From positions 62,001 through 126,000 of the forward strand of contig NZ_WWNB01000004.1 of NCBI RefSeq assembly GCF_012062845.1: a stretch of DNA of 64,000 bases, given 5' to 3'. The DNA is from Halomonas salinarum. GTDB lineage: Bacteria; Pseudomonadota; Gammaproteobacteria; Pseudomonadales; Halomonadaceae. The translations under genes and the position numbers were made by a program. Shown piece by piece: positions 42,484 to 51,429 of this stretch (position 1 is the stretch's first letter; each line of letters begins with the position of its first letter). Below the pieces are notes generated by a model, which was not told the DNA's origin, made no database searches, and saw only the letters and a list, made by a program, of their open reading frames with translations.

Positions 42484-43307
42484 GCATTTCGAAGACGATG
42501 GCAGCGCCGTATGACCGACGCGCAGCAGGCCGTGAAGGATGGGTGAGGATTGTCGGTCTTGGGCCTGGCAGCGAGACGCTGATCACCCCCGAGGCCTCGA
42601 GCGTGCTCGAACAGGCCACCGATGCCGTGGGCTATGTGCCCTACGTCGAGCGCCTGTCGCCGCGGCCGGGCCTGACCCGACACGGCTCGGACAACCGCGA
42701 GGAGGTCCGCCGCGCCGAGCAGGCCCTCGAGATGGCCGCCGCGGGACGTCGGGTGGTGGTGGTCTCCTCGGGAGACCCTGGCGTGTTTGCCATGGGCGCG
42801 GCGGTGTTCGAGGCGCTCGAGGCAGGCGATCCTGCCTGGCGGGCGCTGGATATCCAGGTACTGCCGGGCGTTTCGGCGATGCTGGCTGCCAGCGCACGGC
42901 TTGGTGCGCCGCTTGGCCATGACTTCTGCTGTATCAACCTCTCCGACAATTTGAAGCCCTGGGCGCTGATCGAGAAGCGCCTGCGGCTGGCCGCCGAGGC
43001 CGATTTCGCCATGGCCTTCTACAACCCACGCTCCCGGTCGCGGCCGGAAGGCTTCGCCCGCGCCCTGACGGTGCTGCGCGAGGCCTGCGGCAATGAGCGC
43101 CCGATCATGTTCGCCCGCGCCGTCTCCACGCCGGAAGAGCGCCTGATCGTGACCACGCTGGGCGAGGCGACACCCGAGATGGCCGACATGCGTACCCTGG
43201 TGATGGTGGGCTCCAGCCTGACACGGCGTATCCCGCACGGGACGAGGGCGGAAAGCGAGTGGGTCTATACGCCAAGGTCGGTGCCGTCATTTGAGGCGGC
43301 TCAATGA
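42480..43307 (+). CDS. cobJ: Precorrin-3B C17-methyltransferase
   Basis: A 275-residue tetrapyrrole methylase that performs ring contraction with C17 methylation. IVGLGPGSETLITPEAS near residue 24, DAVGYVPYVERL near 48, VSSGDPGVFAMGAAVFE near 98, PGVSAMLAASARLGAPLGHD near 130 and AMAFYNPRSRSRP near 178 all match the CobJ/CbiH family. ATG 42480 sits in an ATGA overlap with the bridging ORF; ATG 42498 would be a shorter alternative. It is the last gene of the riboswitch operon and its end overlaps the convergent cobK by 7 bp. Confidence 0.94.
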   Translation: MSISKTMAAPYDRRAAGREGWVRIVGLGPGSETLITPEASSVLEQATDAVGYVPYVERLSPRPGLTRHGSDNREEVRRAEQALEMAAAGRRVVVVSSGDPGVFAMGAAVFEALEAGDPAWRALDIQVLPGVSAMLAASARLGAPLGHDFCCINLSDNLKPWALIEKRLRLAAEADFAMAFYNPRSRSRPEGFARALTVLREACGNERPIMFARAVSTPEERLIVTTLGEATPEMADMRTLVMVGSSLTRRIPHGTRAESEWVYTPRSVPSFEAAQ

Positions 43308-44047
43308 CCCAGCCAGGCCATTACAGCCTGAACGTCGTGCGCCTCGCGACGCGGCGGCAGCGCCGGGCGGTCGATCATCAAAACCGGCAGCTTAAGCGCG
43401 CGGGCGGCCTCGAGCTTGGCCGCTGCCCCCGTGCCGCCGGCGTTCTTGCACACCAGGCGCTCGACGCCATGTTCGCGCAGCAAGGCCAGATCGCTCTCCA
43501 GCGTGAAGGGACCGCGATCGACGATCACGTGATGGCGTGGCAATGGCGGCGGCGTATCGGGATGATCGACCAGCCGCAGCAGGTAATGATGCTGGGGGCG
43601 CGCGGCAAAGGCGGCCAGGTGCATGCGCCCGATCGCCAGCAGCACCCGCTGCGGCGGGCCGGCGAGGGCCTCCACCGCCGCCTCGATGCTATCGACTCGC
43701 TGCCAGTCATCGCCCTGCTGTCCACAATCGCTATGCTGAGGCGCCCAGGGCGGGCGAGTCAGGGCGATCAGTGCGGTGTCCTTTCGCTCGGCCGCCGCCA
43801 CAGCGTTGCAGCTCATGCGCTCGGCGAAGGGATGAGTGGCGTCGACCAGATGGGTGATGTGCTCTGCCCTCAGGAAGTCGACCAGGCCTTCCACACCGCC
43901 GAAGCCGCCGACGCGGGTGGGCAACGGCTGCGGCTTGGGTGCGCTGACGCGACCGGCGTAGCTGTAAAGCGCGGGGATCTCGCGCTCGGCGAGCGCGCGG
44001 GCCAGGGCGCTCGCCTCGGTGGTACCGCCGAGAATAAGGACTTTCAT
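43301..44047 (-). CDS. cobK: Precorrin-6A reductase
   Basis: A 248-residue NADPH-dependent reductase yielding precorrin-6B. ILGGTTEASALARAL near residue 4 is the Rossmann-like start, VDATHPFAERMS near 76 and GRMHLAAF near 136 the active-site strands, and VCKNAGGTGAAAKLEAARAL near 205 the CobK/CbiJ signature. It is the only ring gene on the minus strand, so the upstream riboswitch cannot control it by the same transcript. ATG 44047 is the family start; the longer frame reads into the repeat element at 44096. It is divergent from cobL. Confidence 0.93.
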   Translation of the reverse strand: MKVLILGGTTEASALARALAEREIPALYSYAGRVSAPKPQPLPTRVGGFGGVEGLVDFLRAEHITHLVDATHPFAERMSCNAVAAAERKDTALIALTRPPWAPQHSDCGQQGDDWQRVDSIEAAVEALAGPPQRVLLAIGRMHLAAFAARPQHHYLLRLVDHPDTPPPLPRHHVIVDRGPFTLESDLALLREHGVERLVCKNAGGTGAAAKLEAARALKLPVLMIDRPALPPRREAHDVQAVMAWLGH

Positions 44048-44095
44048 AAAAGCTTCTTGGGCTCTTTTAACTTTCAGATAATTGGCAGAAGGCAC

Positions 44096-44273
44096 GCCGG
44101 GGACAAGCCGAAGCGAGGGTCCTACGCCAGGGGTGAGGAGGATCCCTCCGAACGGGTTGGCCATGGATGGCCCACACCGGCCCTGCAAGCGGAGCAGGAT
44201 GCGAGAGCGCCGCAGGGCGTCGGTAGCGCCCAGGGATGGGTTCACAGCGCTCTCGCGGCGGTTTGGTGCCGGC
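44096..44273 (+). repeat. MITE-like repeat, long copy A, with flanking 9-bp direct repeat
   Basis: A 178-bp element: end motifs GCCGGGGACAAGCC (44096) and GGTTTGGTGCCGGC (44260-44273). The interior shares GGCCATGGATGGCC, CCTGCAAGCGGAGCAGGA, GCGAGAGCGC and a TAGCGCCCAGGGATGGGTTC block with the copy at 48315. GCTCTTTTA occurs at 44061-44069 and 44282-44290, possibly a target-site duplication. It fills most of the cobK-cobL divergent promoter region. Confidence 0.75.
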
Positions 44274-44301
44274 AAAGCCCAGCTCTTTTAGCGGGACTCG
44301 G

Positions 44302-45525
44302 ATGATGACTGACGCGGACGACGCTCCCTGGCTGACGGTGGTGGGCTGGGGCGAGAGTGGCACGGCCGGGCTCACGCCGGCAAGCCGCGAGGCGCTAGAG
44401 GCCGCCGAAGTGGTGTTTGGCGCCCGGCGCCACCTGCGGCTGCTGCCGACGCTTTCCGCCGAGGTGCGCGAGTGGCCGGTACCCTTCGCCGACGGCATTC
44501 CCGAGCTCCTGGCCGAGCGCGGCCGGCGGACGGTGATGCTGGTTTCCGGCGATCCCTTCTGGTTCGGCGCCGGCACCAGCCTGACGAGGCATCTGGCGCC
44601 TCACGAATGGCACTCGCTGCCGTCGCCCTCGACCTTCAGCCTGGCAGCTTCACGGCTCGGCTGGGCGCTGGAACGCGTCACCTGCCTGGGCCTGCATGCC
44701 CGGCCACTGACGCGCCTGCGACCGCACCTGCATCGCGGACGCCGCCTGCTGGTGCTGCTGCGCGACGGCCCGGCGGTGGGCGAGCTGGCCGCGCTGCTTG
44801 GGCGTATTGGCTTTGGCGCCAGTCGGCTGCACGTGCTGGAGGCGCTGGGGGGCCATGAGGAGCGCGTGCGCACCTTGCGCGCCGATGCCGAGGTGCCTGG
44901 TGACATCGTCCATCCGGTAGCGGTGGGGCTTGAGGTCGCGGGCGACGGGCCGGCCTTGCCGCTGACGCCCGGGCGGCCGGATCACTGGTTTGCCCACGAT
45001 GGCCAGATCACCAAGCAGGCGGTGCGCGCCGCCACGCTTGCCGCCCTGGCGCCGACAGCAGGAGAGCGGCTGTGGGACCTCGGTACCGGCTCGGGCTCGG
45101 TCGCCATCGAGTGGCTGCTTTCGCACCCGGATAATCGCGCCCTGGGCATCGAGCGAGACACCGAACGGGCCGAGCGGGCACGCCGCAATGCTCGCGAACT
45201 CGGCGTCGACTGGCTCGAGGTGGTCGAAGGCGATGCCCTGGCGCTGCTGGAAGATTCCTTGGTCGACGCGCCGGCGCCGGATGCGGTCTTTATCGGCGGC
45301 GGGCTCTGCGAGGCGCTGCTGGCGGTGCTATGGCCATGCCTGCCGGCGGGCACGCGGCTGGTGGCCAATGCCGTCACCCTGGAATCCGAGGCGCTGCTGG
45401 CTCATTGGCAGCAGGAGGCCGGTGGCGAGCTGCTGCGCCTGGAGCTGTCCTCGGCGACCGCCCTCGGTAGCCGGCGCGGCTGGAAGGCCGCCTATCCCAT
45501 CGTGCAGTGGCGGATAGTGAAATGA
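44302..45525 (+). CDS. cobL: Precorrin-6Y C5,15-methyltransferase (decarboxylating)
   Basis: A 407-residue bifunctional enzyme. The N-terminal CbiE-like tetrapyrrole methylase covers about residues 8-210 (VVGWGESGTAGLTPASREAL, VSGDPFWFGAGTSL, PSPSTFSLAASRLGW). The C-terminal CbiT-like methylase begins near 228 (ITKQAVRAATLAALAP) with the SAM motif LWDLGTGSGSVAIEWLL near 252. It methylates C5 and C15 and removes the C12 acetate carboxylate. Start ATG 44302 is followed by ATG 44305; the MITE-like repeat ends 28 bp upstream. The stop overlaps cobE (ATGA). Confidence 0.94.
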   Translation: MMTDADDAPWLTVVGWGESGTAGLTPASREALEAAEVVFGARRHLRLLPTLSAEVREWPVPFADGIPELLAERGRRTVMLVSGDPFWFGAGTSLTRHLAPHEWHSLPSPSTFSLAASRLGWALERVTCLGLHARPLTRLRPHLHRGRRLLVLLRDGPAVGELAALLGRIGFGASRLHVLEALGGHEERVRTLRADAEVPGDIVHPVAVGLEVAGDGPALPLTPGRPDHWFAHDGQITKQAVRAATLAALAPTAGERLWDLGTGSGSVAIEWLLSHPDNRALGIERDTERAERARRNARELGVDWLEVVEGDALALLEDSLVDAPAPDAVFIGGGLCEALLAVLWPCLPAGTRLVANAVTLESEALLAHWQQEAGGELLRLELSSATALGSRRGWKAAYPIVQWRIVK

Positions 45526-45965
45526 ACGGTGAAATGAACGGCGCGGTGGAGGGGGCTATGGAAAGCAAAGTGCTGAGGGTCGCGGGCTTCGGCTTTCGCC
45601 GGGAAGCGACGCTTGATTCACTTGCCGACGCGCTGGAGCGGATCGAGGAACAATATGGCGCAGTCGACCGGCTGGCGGCGGCCGACAGCATGCGGCTAAA
45701 GGTTCAGGCCCTGGGCGAGGCCCGGGGGCTCGAGACGCTGACCGTGCCCGATGCGTTACTGGCCACGGCCGAGACCCTCACCCGTTCCTCGCATAGCCGC
45801 CGGGCCCGCGGTACGGGCAGCGTCGCCGAGGCCGTGGCGTTGCTGGCGGCGGGCCCGAGTGGCGAGCTGCTCGGCCCCCGGCTGATTTCCCCGGATCAAG
45901 GCGCGACCGCCGCGATGGCGAGCGCCGTTGTGACAAGAGATACCCCGGCAGGAGACACGACATGA
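45522..45965 (+). CDS. cobE: CobE/CbiG C-terminal-like cobalamin biosynthesis protein
   Basis: A 147-residue protein corresponding to CobE, related to the C-terminal domain of CbiG. Seen: [20 protein letters not shown] near residue 20, [20 protein letters not shown] near 64 and the Ser/Arg-rich [15 protein letters not shown] near 108, the usual CobE motif. It is required for cobalamin synthesis in Pseudomonas denitrificans; precise chemistry is unsettled. The N-terminus carries MNGEMNG, an apparent duplication with a second possible start at 45534. ATGA overlaps join it to cobL and cobM. Confidence 0.9.
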   Translation: MNGEMNGAVEGAMESKVLRVAGFGFRREATLDSLADALERIEEQYGAVDRLAAADSMRLKVQALGEARGLETLTVPDALLATAETLTRSSHSRRARGTGSVAEAVALLAAGPSGELLGPRLISPDQGATAAMASAVVTRDTPAGDTT

Positions 45966-46747
45966 CCGTTCACTTCATCGGTGCCGGCCCCGGCGCCCCA
46001 GACCTCTTGACGCTGCGTGGACGCGACCTGATCGCCTCGAGCCCGGTGTGCCTCTATGCCGGCTCGCTGGTCCCGGAGGCGATCCTCGCCCACTGCCCGG
46101 CGGACGCCCGCGTCATCAACACCGCGCCGCTGTCCCTCGACGAGATCATCGACGAGATCGCCACGGCCCACGCGGCGGGCCAGGACGTGGCGCGGCTGCA
46201 TTCCGGCGATCTGTCGGTATGGTCGGCCATGGGCGAGCAGCTGCGCCGGCTGCGCGCACTCGACATTCCCTACGCCATCACCCCCGGGGTGCCGGCCTTC
46301 GCCGCGGCGGCCGCCACCCTCGGCCAGGAGCTGACGCTGCCGGGCGTGGCCCAGTCGGTGGTGCTGACCCGCACCCCGGGCCGGGCCAGTGCCATGCCGG
46401 ACGGCGAGAGCCTGGCCAACTTCGCGCGCACCGGCGCGACCCTGGCGATTCATCTGTCCATCCATAACCTTGCTCAGGTAGTGGAAGACCTGGTGCCGTT
46501 TTACGGCGACGACTGCCCGGTGGCCATCGTCTGGCGCGCCAGTTGGCCCGACCAGCAGGTGATCCGCGGCCGGCTCGACACCATCGCCGCGCGACTCGAC
46601 CCGGCCATGAATCGCACCGCGCTGATCCTGGTCGGCCCGGCGCTGGCAAGCGACGACTTCGACGACAGCCGCCTCTACGCCATCGGCTACGACCGCCGTT
46701 TCCGGCCCCAGTCGGCGGACTCGCCCTTCGCCGAGGGCGACGCATGA
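45962..46747 (+). CDS. cobM: Precorrin-4 C11-methyltransferase
   Basis: A 261-residue SAM-dependent tetrapyrrole methylase. [20 protein letters not shown] near residue 4, [13 protein letters not shown] near 30, [16 protein letters not shown] near 80, [20 protein letters not shown] near 105 and [11 protein letters not shown] near 132 are the CobM/CbiF signature blocks. It adds the C11 methyl group to precorrin-4. It overlaps cobE and cobF by four bases each (ATGA), so cobL-E-M-F is one translational unit. Confidence 0.95.
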   Translation: MTVHFIGAGPGAPDLLTLRGRDLIASSPVCLYAGSLVPEAILAHCPADARVINTAPLSLDEIIDEIATAHAAGQDVARLHSGDLSVWSAMGEQLRRLRALDIPYAITPGVPAFAAAAATLGQELTLPGVAQSVVLTRTPGRASAMPDGESLANFARTGATLAIHLSIHNLAQVVEDLVPFYGDDCPVAIVWRASWPDQQVIRGRLDTIAARLDPAMNRTALILVGPALASDDFDDSRLYAIGYDRRFRPQSADSPFAEGDA

Positions 46748-47529
46748 TCCATCTGTCGCTGATCGGCATCGGCACCGGCAACCCCGAGCACGTGACCCTG
46801 GCCGGGGTTCGCGCGCTGCGCGAGGCCGAGCTGATCCTGCTGCCGCGCAAGGGCGAGGCGCGTTCGGACCTGGTCGACCTGCGCCGGCTGCTGTGCCGCC
46901 AGCTGCTCGACGAGGCCGCGCACTCGCGGGTGGTGGAGTTCGACCTGCCGCGCCGCGACACGCGCGACGATTACCTGGGCGCGGTGGATGACTGGCATGC
47001 GGCGATCGCCGACGTCTGGGGCGAGCGGATGGCGCGCCACCTGCCACAGGGCGGGCGGGTCGCCATGCTGATCTGGGGCGACCCCTCGCTTTATGACAGC
47101 AGCCTGCGCATCGCCGAGCGCCTCAAGGGGCGAGAGGGAGACGCGGCGCTGGCGGTCGAGATCGTGCCCGGCATCACCAGCCTGCAGGTGCTCACCGCCG
47201 AGCACCGGATTCCCCTCAACGCCCTGGCCGAGCCGGTGCAGATCACCACCGGGCGGCGGCTGCGCGAGCGCGGCTGGCCGGACGATGCCCCGAGCGTGGC
47301 CGTGATGCTCGACGGCGGCGGCGCCTTCCAGGCGCTGTCGCCGGAGGGCCTGCACATCTGGTGGGGCGCCTATCTCGGCATGGACAAGCAGTGCCTGATC
47401 GGCGGGCCGCTGGCCGAGGTGGGGCCGTCCATCGTCGAGCGTCGCGCCGCCTTGCGCGAGCGCCACGGCTGGATCATGGACGTCTATCTGCTGGCGCGCA
47501 CGCCACTGCTGTCCCGGCCGGGCGAATGA
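46744..47529 (+). CDS. cobF: Precorrin-6A synthase (deacetylating), C1-methyltransferase
   Basis: A 261-residue methylase that methylates C1 of precorrin-5 and releases acetate; CobF is specific to the aerobic pathway. [20 protein letters not shown] near residue 6, [19 protein letters not shown] near 107, [20 protein letters not shown] near 138 and MLDGGGAFQ near 187 match the family. It ends the cobL-E-M-F unit. A short inverted copy of the MITE-like repeat begins six bases after its stop and separates it from the second cobO. Confidence 0.94.
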   Translation: MIHLSLIGIGTGNPEHVTLAGVRALREAELILLPRKGEARSDLVDLRRLLCRQLLDEAAHSRVVEFDLPRRDTRDDYLGAVDDWHAAIADVWGERMARHLPQGGRVAMLIWGDPSLYDSSLRIAERLKGREGDAALAVEIVPGITSLQVLTAEHRIPLNALAEPVQITTGRRLRERGWPDDAPSVAVMLDGGGAFQALSPEGLHIWWGAYLGMDKQCLIGGPLAEVGPSIVERRAALRERHGWIMDVYLLARTPLLSRPGE

Positions 47530-47535
47530 GAGATA

Positions 47536-47625
47536 CCAGCGACAAGACGACGCGGAGACGTGATGAATACGTCTCTGTAGCTCCCGACGCCGTCCGTGGC
47601 GTAGGAGCTCCCGGCTTGTCGCCGG
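47536..47625 (-). repeat. MITE-like repeat, short copy D, inverted
   Basis: 90 bp related to copy C read on the opposite strand: CCAGCGACAAGAC (47536-47548) and GGCTTGTCGCCGG (47613-47625) form the ends, with GCTCCCGACGCC and GTGGCGTAGGAGCTC inside. It sits between cobF and the second cobO. Confidence 0.68.
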
Positions 47626-47673
47626 ATTGGCATCAGAACCACAACGCTATTCCCTCGAATGTTGGAGAGCCCG

Positions 47674-48279
47674 ATGAAGCACGTCGACCCCGAACGCCAT
47701 GCGGCGCGTATGACCCACAAGCAGCGCATCATGAACGAGCGGATTGCCGCTGCCGACAAGGAACAGGGCGTGCTCCTGGTGCTTACCGGCCCCGGCAAGG
47801 GCAAGAGCAGCTCCGGCTTCGGCATGGTTTCCCGGTCCCTGGGCCATGGCATGAAGGTCGGCGTGGTGCAGTTCATCAAGGGCAAGTTCCAGACCGGGGA
47901 AGAGGCCTTCTTTCGCTCGCTGCCGGGCGTGGATTACCACGTCATGGGCGAGGGCTACACCTGGGACACCCAGGATCGTGAGCGCGACGTGCGCGCCGCC
48001 GAGGCGGCCTGGGCCGAGGCCCGGCGCATGCTGGCCGACCCGTCGTATGGCCTGGTGCTGTTCGACGAGCTCAACATCGCCCTGCGCCACGGCTACCTGG
48101 CCCTCGACCGGGTGCTCGATGATCTGCAGGCGCGCCCGGTCATGCAGCACGCGGTGGTCACCGGTCGTCACGCGCCGGAAGCCCTGATCGAGCTTGCCGA
48201 CACCGTGACCGAGATGAAGGTGGTCAAGCACGCCTTCAAGGAGCAGGGGATCAAGGCTCAGAAAGGGATCGAGTTGTAG
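47674..48279 (+). CDS. cobO: Cob(I)yrinic acid a,c-diamide adenosyltransferase, copy 2
   Basis: A 201-residue CobO-family adenosyltransferase, homologous to the gene at 11361. P-loop GPGKGKSS at residues 39-46 (Ser-Ser instead of Thr-Thr), VVQFIKGKFQTGEEAFF near 69, MGEGYTWDTQDRERD near 93, LVLFDELNIALRHGYL near 130 and AVVTGRHAPEALIELADTVT near 155. ATG 47674 has TTGGAGAG seven bases upstream. It is flanked on both sides by MITE-like repeats, D before and B after. Position among cob genes suggests the de novo pathway. Confidence 0.93.
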   Translation: MKHVDPERHAARMTHKQRIMNERIAAADKEQGVLLVLTGPGKGKSSSGFGMVSRSLGHGMKVGVVQFIKGKFQTGEEAFFRSLPGVDYHVMGEGYTWDTQDRERDVRAAEAAWAEARRMLADPSYGLVLFDELNIALRHGYLALDRVLDDLQARPVMQHAVVTGRHAPEALIELADTVTEMKVVKHAFKEQGIKAQKGIEL

Positions 48280-48314
48280 TCGGTACGCTCGACACTGCTG
48301 CCAGAGAGATGAGC

Positions 48315-48495
48315 GCCGGGGGCAGGGCGAAGCGAGGGTCTTTTGCCATGGGTGAGGCGGATTCCGCTGAACGGGCTGGCCATGGATGGCCAGCCCAGGT
48401 CCTGCAAGCGAAGCAGGAAGCGAGAGCGCAGCAGGGCAAAAGTAGCGCCCAGGGAGGGGTTCACAGCGCCCTCGCGGAGGTCCGGCTCCGCCGGG
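48315..48495 (+). repeat. MITE-like repeat, long copy B
   Basis: About 181 bp clearly related to copy A: GCGAAGCGAGGGTC, GGGTGAGG, GGCCATGGATGGCC, CCTGCAAGCGAAGCAGGA, GCGAGAGCGC, and GTAGCGCCCAGGGAGGGGTT with CACAGCGCCCTCGCGG, in the same order. It lies between cobO copy 2 and bluB, so the bluB promoter is inside or just after it. Confidence 0.75.
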
Positions 48496-48556
48496 TAAGC
48501 TCATCATCCTGCAGTTCAGTGCTATGCCACAAACAGTATTTTCAGGAGACCGCTGC

Positions 48557-49282
48557 ATGGCAGACCCGACCGGGCGCCCCAACCATGCCTTTCCCGAGGT
48601 GCAGCGCGAGGGCCTCTACCGGGCCATCTTCGAGCGCCGCGACGTGCGCGCCCAGTTCCGCCCGGACCCGATCCCGCCCGAGGTGCTGGCCCGCCTGCTC
48701 GAGGCCGCCCATCACGCGCCCTCGGTGGGCTTCATGCAGCCCTGGGACTTCCTGCTGATCGACGACCGCGAGGTCCGCGAGCGGGTGCACGCCATCTTCG
48801 AGCGCGAGAACGCCAAGGCGGCCGAGGCGCACACCGGTGAGCGCGGCGCCCTGTATCGCCGCCTCAAGCTGGAGGGCATCCTCGAGAGCCCGCTCAACCT
48901 GTGCATCACCTGCGACCGCAGCCGTGGCGGCGAGCACGTCCTGGGGCGCCAGAGCATCGTCGAGATGGACCTGTTCAGCACCTGCCTGGCGGTCCAGAAC
49001 CTATGGCTGGCGGCCCGGGCCGAGGGCATCGGCGTGGGCTGGGTCAGCATCCTCGACCAGTTTGATCTGGCCGAGGTGCTGGGCCTGCCGGAGAACGTCT
49101 ATCCGCTAGCCTACCTGTGCCTGGGCTACGTCGACGACTTTCTCGACCGGCCGGAGCTGGCCCGAGCCGGCTGGCGGCAGCGCCTGCCATTGGCCGAGCG
49201 GGTGCACGGCAACGGCTGGCAAACGCCGCCGACGGATGCAGCGCTTTCCTCGGCTATCGACGAGCTGACACCCCATTCATGA
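48557..49282 (+). CDS. bluB: 5,6-dimethylbenzimidazole synthase
   Basis: A 241-residue nitroreductase-fold flavoenzyme that fragments FMNH2 with O2 to make the lower ligand [19 protein letters not shown] near residue 26, [19 protein letters not shown] near 50, and [20 protein letters not shown] followed by [10 protein letters not shown] near 135-165 are the BluB signature. The conserved acidic residue of MDLFS is present. ATG 48557 has CAGGAG upstream. With cobT, this makes true cobalamin possible without exogenous DMB. cobQ follows 10 bp after its stop. Confidence 0.94.
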   Translation: MADPTGRPNHAFPEVQREGLYRAIFERRDVRAQFRPDPIPPEVLARLLEAAHHAPSVGFMQPWDFLLIDDREVRERVHAIFERENAKAAEAHTGERGALYRRLKLEGILESPLNLCITCDRSRGGEHVLGRQSIVEMDLFSTCLAVQNLWLAARAEGIGVGWVSILDQFDLAEVLGLPENVYPLAYLCLGYVDDFLDRPELARAGWRQRLPLAERVHGNGWQTPPTDAALSSAIDELTPHS

Positions 49283-49292
49283 GGACACCGCC

Positions 49293-50765
49293 ATGCCGAC
49301 CCTGATGATCCAGGGCACGACCTCTGACGCCGGCAAGAGCACGGTGGTCGCGGGGCTGTGCCGGGCACTTTCCCGCCGTGGCATCTCGGTGGCACCCTTC
49401 AAGCCGCAGAACATGGCGCTGAATAGTGCCGTGACGCCAGAAGGCGGCGAGATCGGGCGTTCCACGGCCCTGCAGGCCCGCGCTGCCGGGATTGAACCGC
49501 ATACCGACATGAACCCGGTATTGCTCAAGCCCGAGACCGACCGCGGCGCCCAGGTGATCCTCGATGGCCGGGTGCATGGCCACATGGACGCGCTCGACTA
49601 CCACGCCTTCAAGCACCAGGCACGCGCCACGGTGCTGGCGGCCTGGCAGCGACTGTCGAGCCGCTTCGAGGTGGTCATCGCCGAGGGGGCGGGCAGTCCC
49701 GCCGAGATCAACCTGAGGGCCAATGATATCGCCAACATGGGCTTCGCCGAGGCCATCGACTGCCCGGTGCTGCTGGTCGGCGACATCGACCGCGGCGGGG
49801 TCTTCGCCCAGCTGGTCGGCACCCTGGCGCTACTCGCGGAGTCCGAGCAGGCCCGCACCAAGGGCTTCATCATCAATCGCTTTCGTGGCGATATCGCCCT
49901 GCTCGAATCCGGCCTCGACTGGCTCACCGCCTACAGCGGCAAGCCGGTGTTCGGTGTGCTGCCGCACCTCAATGGGCTGTTGCTCGACGCCGAGGACGGT
50001 GTCGGGCTCGCCACCCAGCAAACGGCGGCGCCCGAGCTGCATATCGTGGTGCCGATGCTGCCGCGCATCAGCAACCATACCGACCTCGATCCGCTGCGCC
50101 TGCATCCGCGGGTCGCGCTGACCCTGGTGGGGCCCGGGGAGACCATGCCGCCTGCCGACGTCATCCTGCTGCCGGGCAGCAAGGCGACGGCCAGTGACCT
50201 GGCTTGGCTGCGCGCCCAGGGCTGGGACCCGGTCATCCGCCGACACCTGCGCTATGGCGGCAAGGTGTTGGGTATCTGCGGCGGTTTCCAGATGCTCGGC
50301 GAGGCCATCGACGACCCCGAGGGCCTGGAGGGGCCGCCGGGAAGTGTGGCGGGGTTGGGGATTCTTGCCATGCGCACTCGCATGGTGGCGGGCAAGCAGT
50401 TGCGCAACGTGAGCGGCACCCTCGTTGGTACCCCGGCCGGCGATGAGGTGGCGGTGAGCGGCTACGAGATCCACAACGGCATCAGCGAGGGGCCGGCCCT
50501 CGACATGCCGCTGATGCATCTCGAGGGCCGCCCCGATGGGGCGGTCAGCGAGGACGGCCAGGTGCTGGGCACCTACCTGCATGGGCTCTTCGACGAGGCC
50601 GGCGCCTTGAGTGCGCTGCTCGCTCGGCTGGGGCTCGAGGCTGATGGCGCGGCGGTCGATTACGCGGCCCACCGGGAGCGTGAGCTCGACCGCCTCGCCG
50701 ACACCCTGGAGGCGCACCTCGACATGGAGCAGCTGCTGTCGTTGGTGCGGCCTGCCGAGGGCTGA
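49293..50765 (+). CDS. cobQ: Cobyric acid synthase, glutamine-hydrolysing
   Basis: A 490-residue amidotransferase that amidates side chains b, d, e and g of adenosylcobyrinic acid a,c-diamide. N-terminal ATPase: [20 protein letters not shown] near residue 5, [20 protein letters not shown] near 33, [17 protein letters not shown] near 72 and [20 protein letters not shown] near 130. C-terminal glutaminase: Cys in [19 protein letters not shown] near 328, plus GYEIHNG near 390. ATG 49293 has GAGGACACC upstream. It is the last gene of the B12 locus; the next gene is convergent 4 bp away. Confidence 0.95.
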   Translation: MPTLMIQGTTSDAGKSTVVAGLCRALSRRGISVAPFKPQNMALNSAVTPEGGEIGRSTALQARAAGIEPHTDMNPVLLKPETDRGAQVILDGRVHGHMDALDYHAFKHQARATVLAAWQRLSSRFEVVIAEGAGSPAEINLRANDIANMGFAEAIDCPVLLVGDIDRGGVFAQLVGTLALLAESEQARTKGFIINRFRGDIALLESGLDWLTAYSGKPVFGVLPHLNGLLLDAEDGVGLATQQTAAPELHIVVPMLPRISNHTDLDPLRLHPRVALTLVGPGETMPPADVILLPGSKATASDLAWLRAQGWDPVIRRHLRYGGKVLGICGGFQMLGEAIDDPEGLEGPPGSVAGLGILAMRTRMVAGKQLRNVSGTLVGTPAGDEVAVSGYEIHNGISEGPALDMPLMHLEGRPDGAVSEDGQVLGTYLHGLFDEAGALSALLARLGLEADGAAVDYAAHRERELDRLADTLEAHLDMEQLLSLVRPAEG

Positions 50766-50769
50766 GGCC

Positions 50770-51429
50770 TCAATCGTCGTGTAGCACCAGTTCCACCCGG
50801 CGGTTGCTGGCTCGGCCCGCGGCCGTCTCGTTGCCTGCGAGCGGCTGGGTATCGGCATAGCCGATGGCACGCAGACGTGTGGCGTCGATACCCTGCTCGG
50901 TCAGGAATCTCAGCACGGCGCTGGCGCGGGCACTCGATAGCTCCCAGTTGGAGGGATAACGCGCCGTGGTAATGGGGCGACTGTCGGAGTGCCCCTCGAC
51001 AGAGATACTCCCCGGGAAGGCCGCCAGCTTGTCGGTCAATTGGGCGAGGGTGGCCTTGCCTCTGGGTGTGAGCGCGGCGCTGGCACTATCGAACAGCAGG
51101 TGATCGGCGATGCGCAGCATCATGCCCTGGGCGTGGCGGGCCACGACCACGCCATCTACCGCCAGGTCGTCGAAGGCGGCATTAACACCATCACCCTGGC
51201 GCGGCAGTATGCCTGCCTGGCGCTCACCTACCTGGGCCAAGCCGGGGAAGGCGCTCTCATGGGGCGTGGTGGGGTCGCCTGCGTCACCGCCGGTCATCGA
51301 GATCAACAGCACGAACAGCGTGATCAGCAGGGTCAGCACGTCCAGGTAGCTGGTCAGCCAGCTCTCGCCGTCGCTTTCCTGGCTGGCGTTGTTACTGCCT
51401 GGCAGCAGGGGGTCCTGGATGTCAGCCAT
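50770..51429 (-). CDS. motB: MotB/PomB-type stator protein with OmpA domain
   Basis: A 219-residue protein. One membrane segment at about residues 25-44 (WLTSYLDVLTLLITLFVLLI) contains the ion-binding Asp of MotB/PomB. The C-terminal OmpA-like peptidoglycan-binding domain spans about 100-215 ([52 protein letters not shown]). It anchors the flagellar stator to the wall. Overlap of 8 bp with motA supports a stator pair. It is convergent with cobQ. Whether it uses Na+ or H+ cannot be read confidently. Confidence 0.88.
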   Translation of the reverse strand: MADIQDPLLPGSNNASQESDGESWLTSYLDVLTLLITLFVLLISMTGGDAGDPTTPHESAFPGLAQVGERQAGILPRQGDGVNAAFDDLAVDGVVVARHAQGMMLRIADHLLFDSASAALTPRGKATLAQLTDKLAAFPGSISVEGHSDSRPITTARYPSNWELSSARASAVLRFLTEQGIDATRLRAIGYADTQPLAGNETAAGRASNRRVELVLHDD

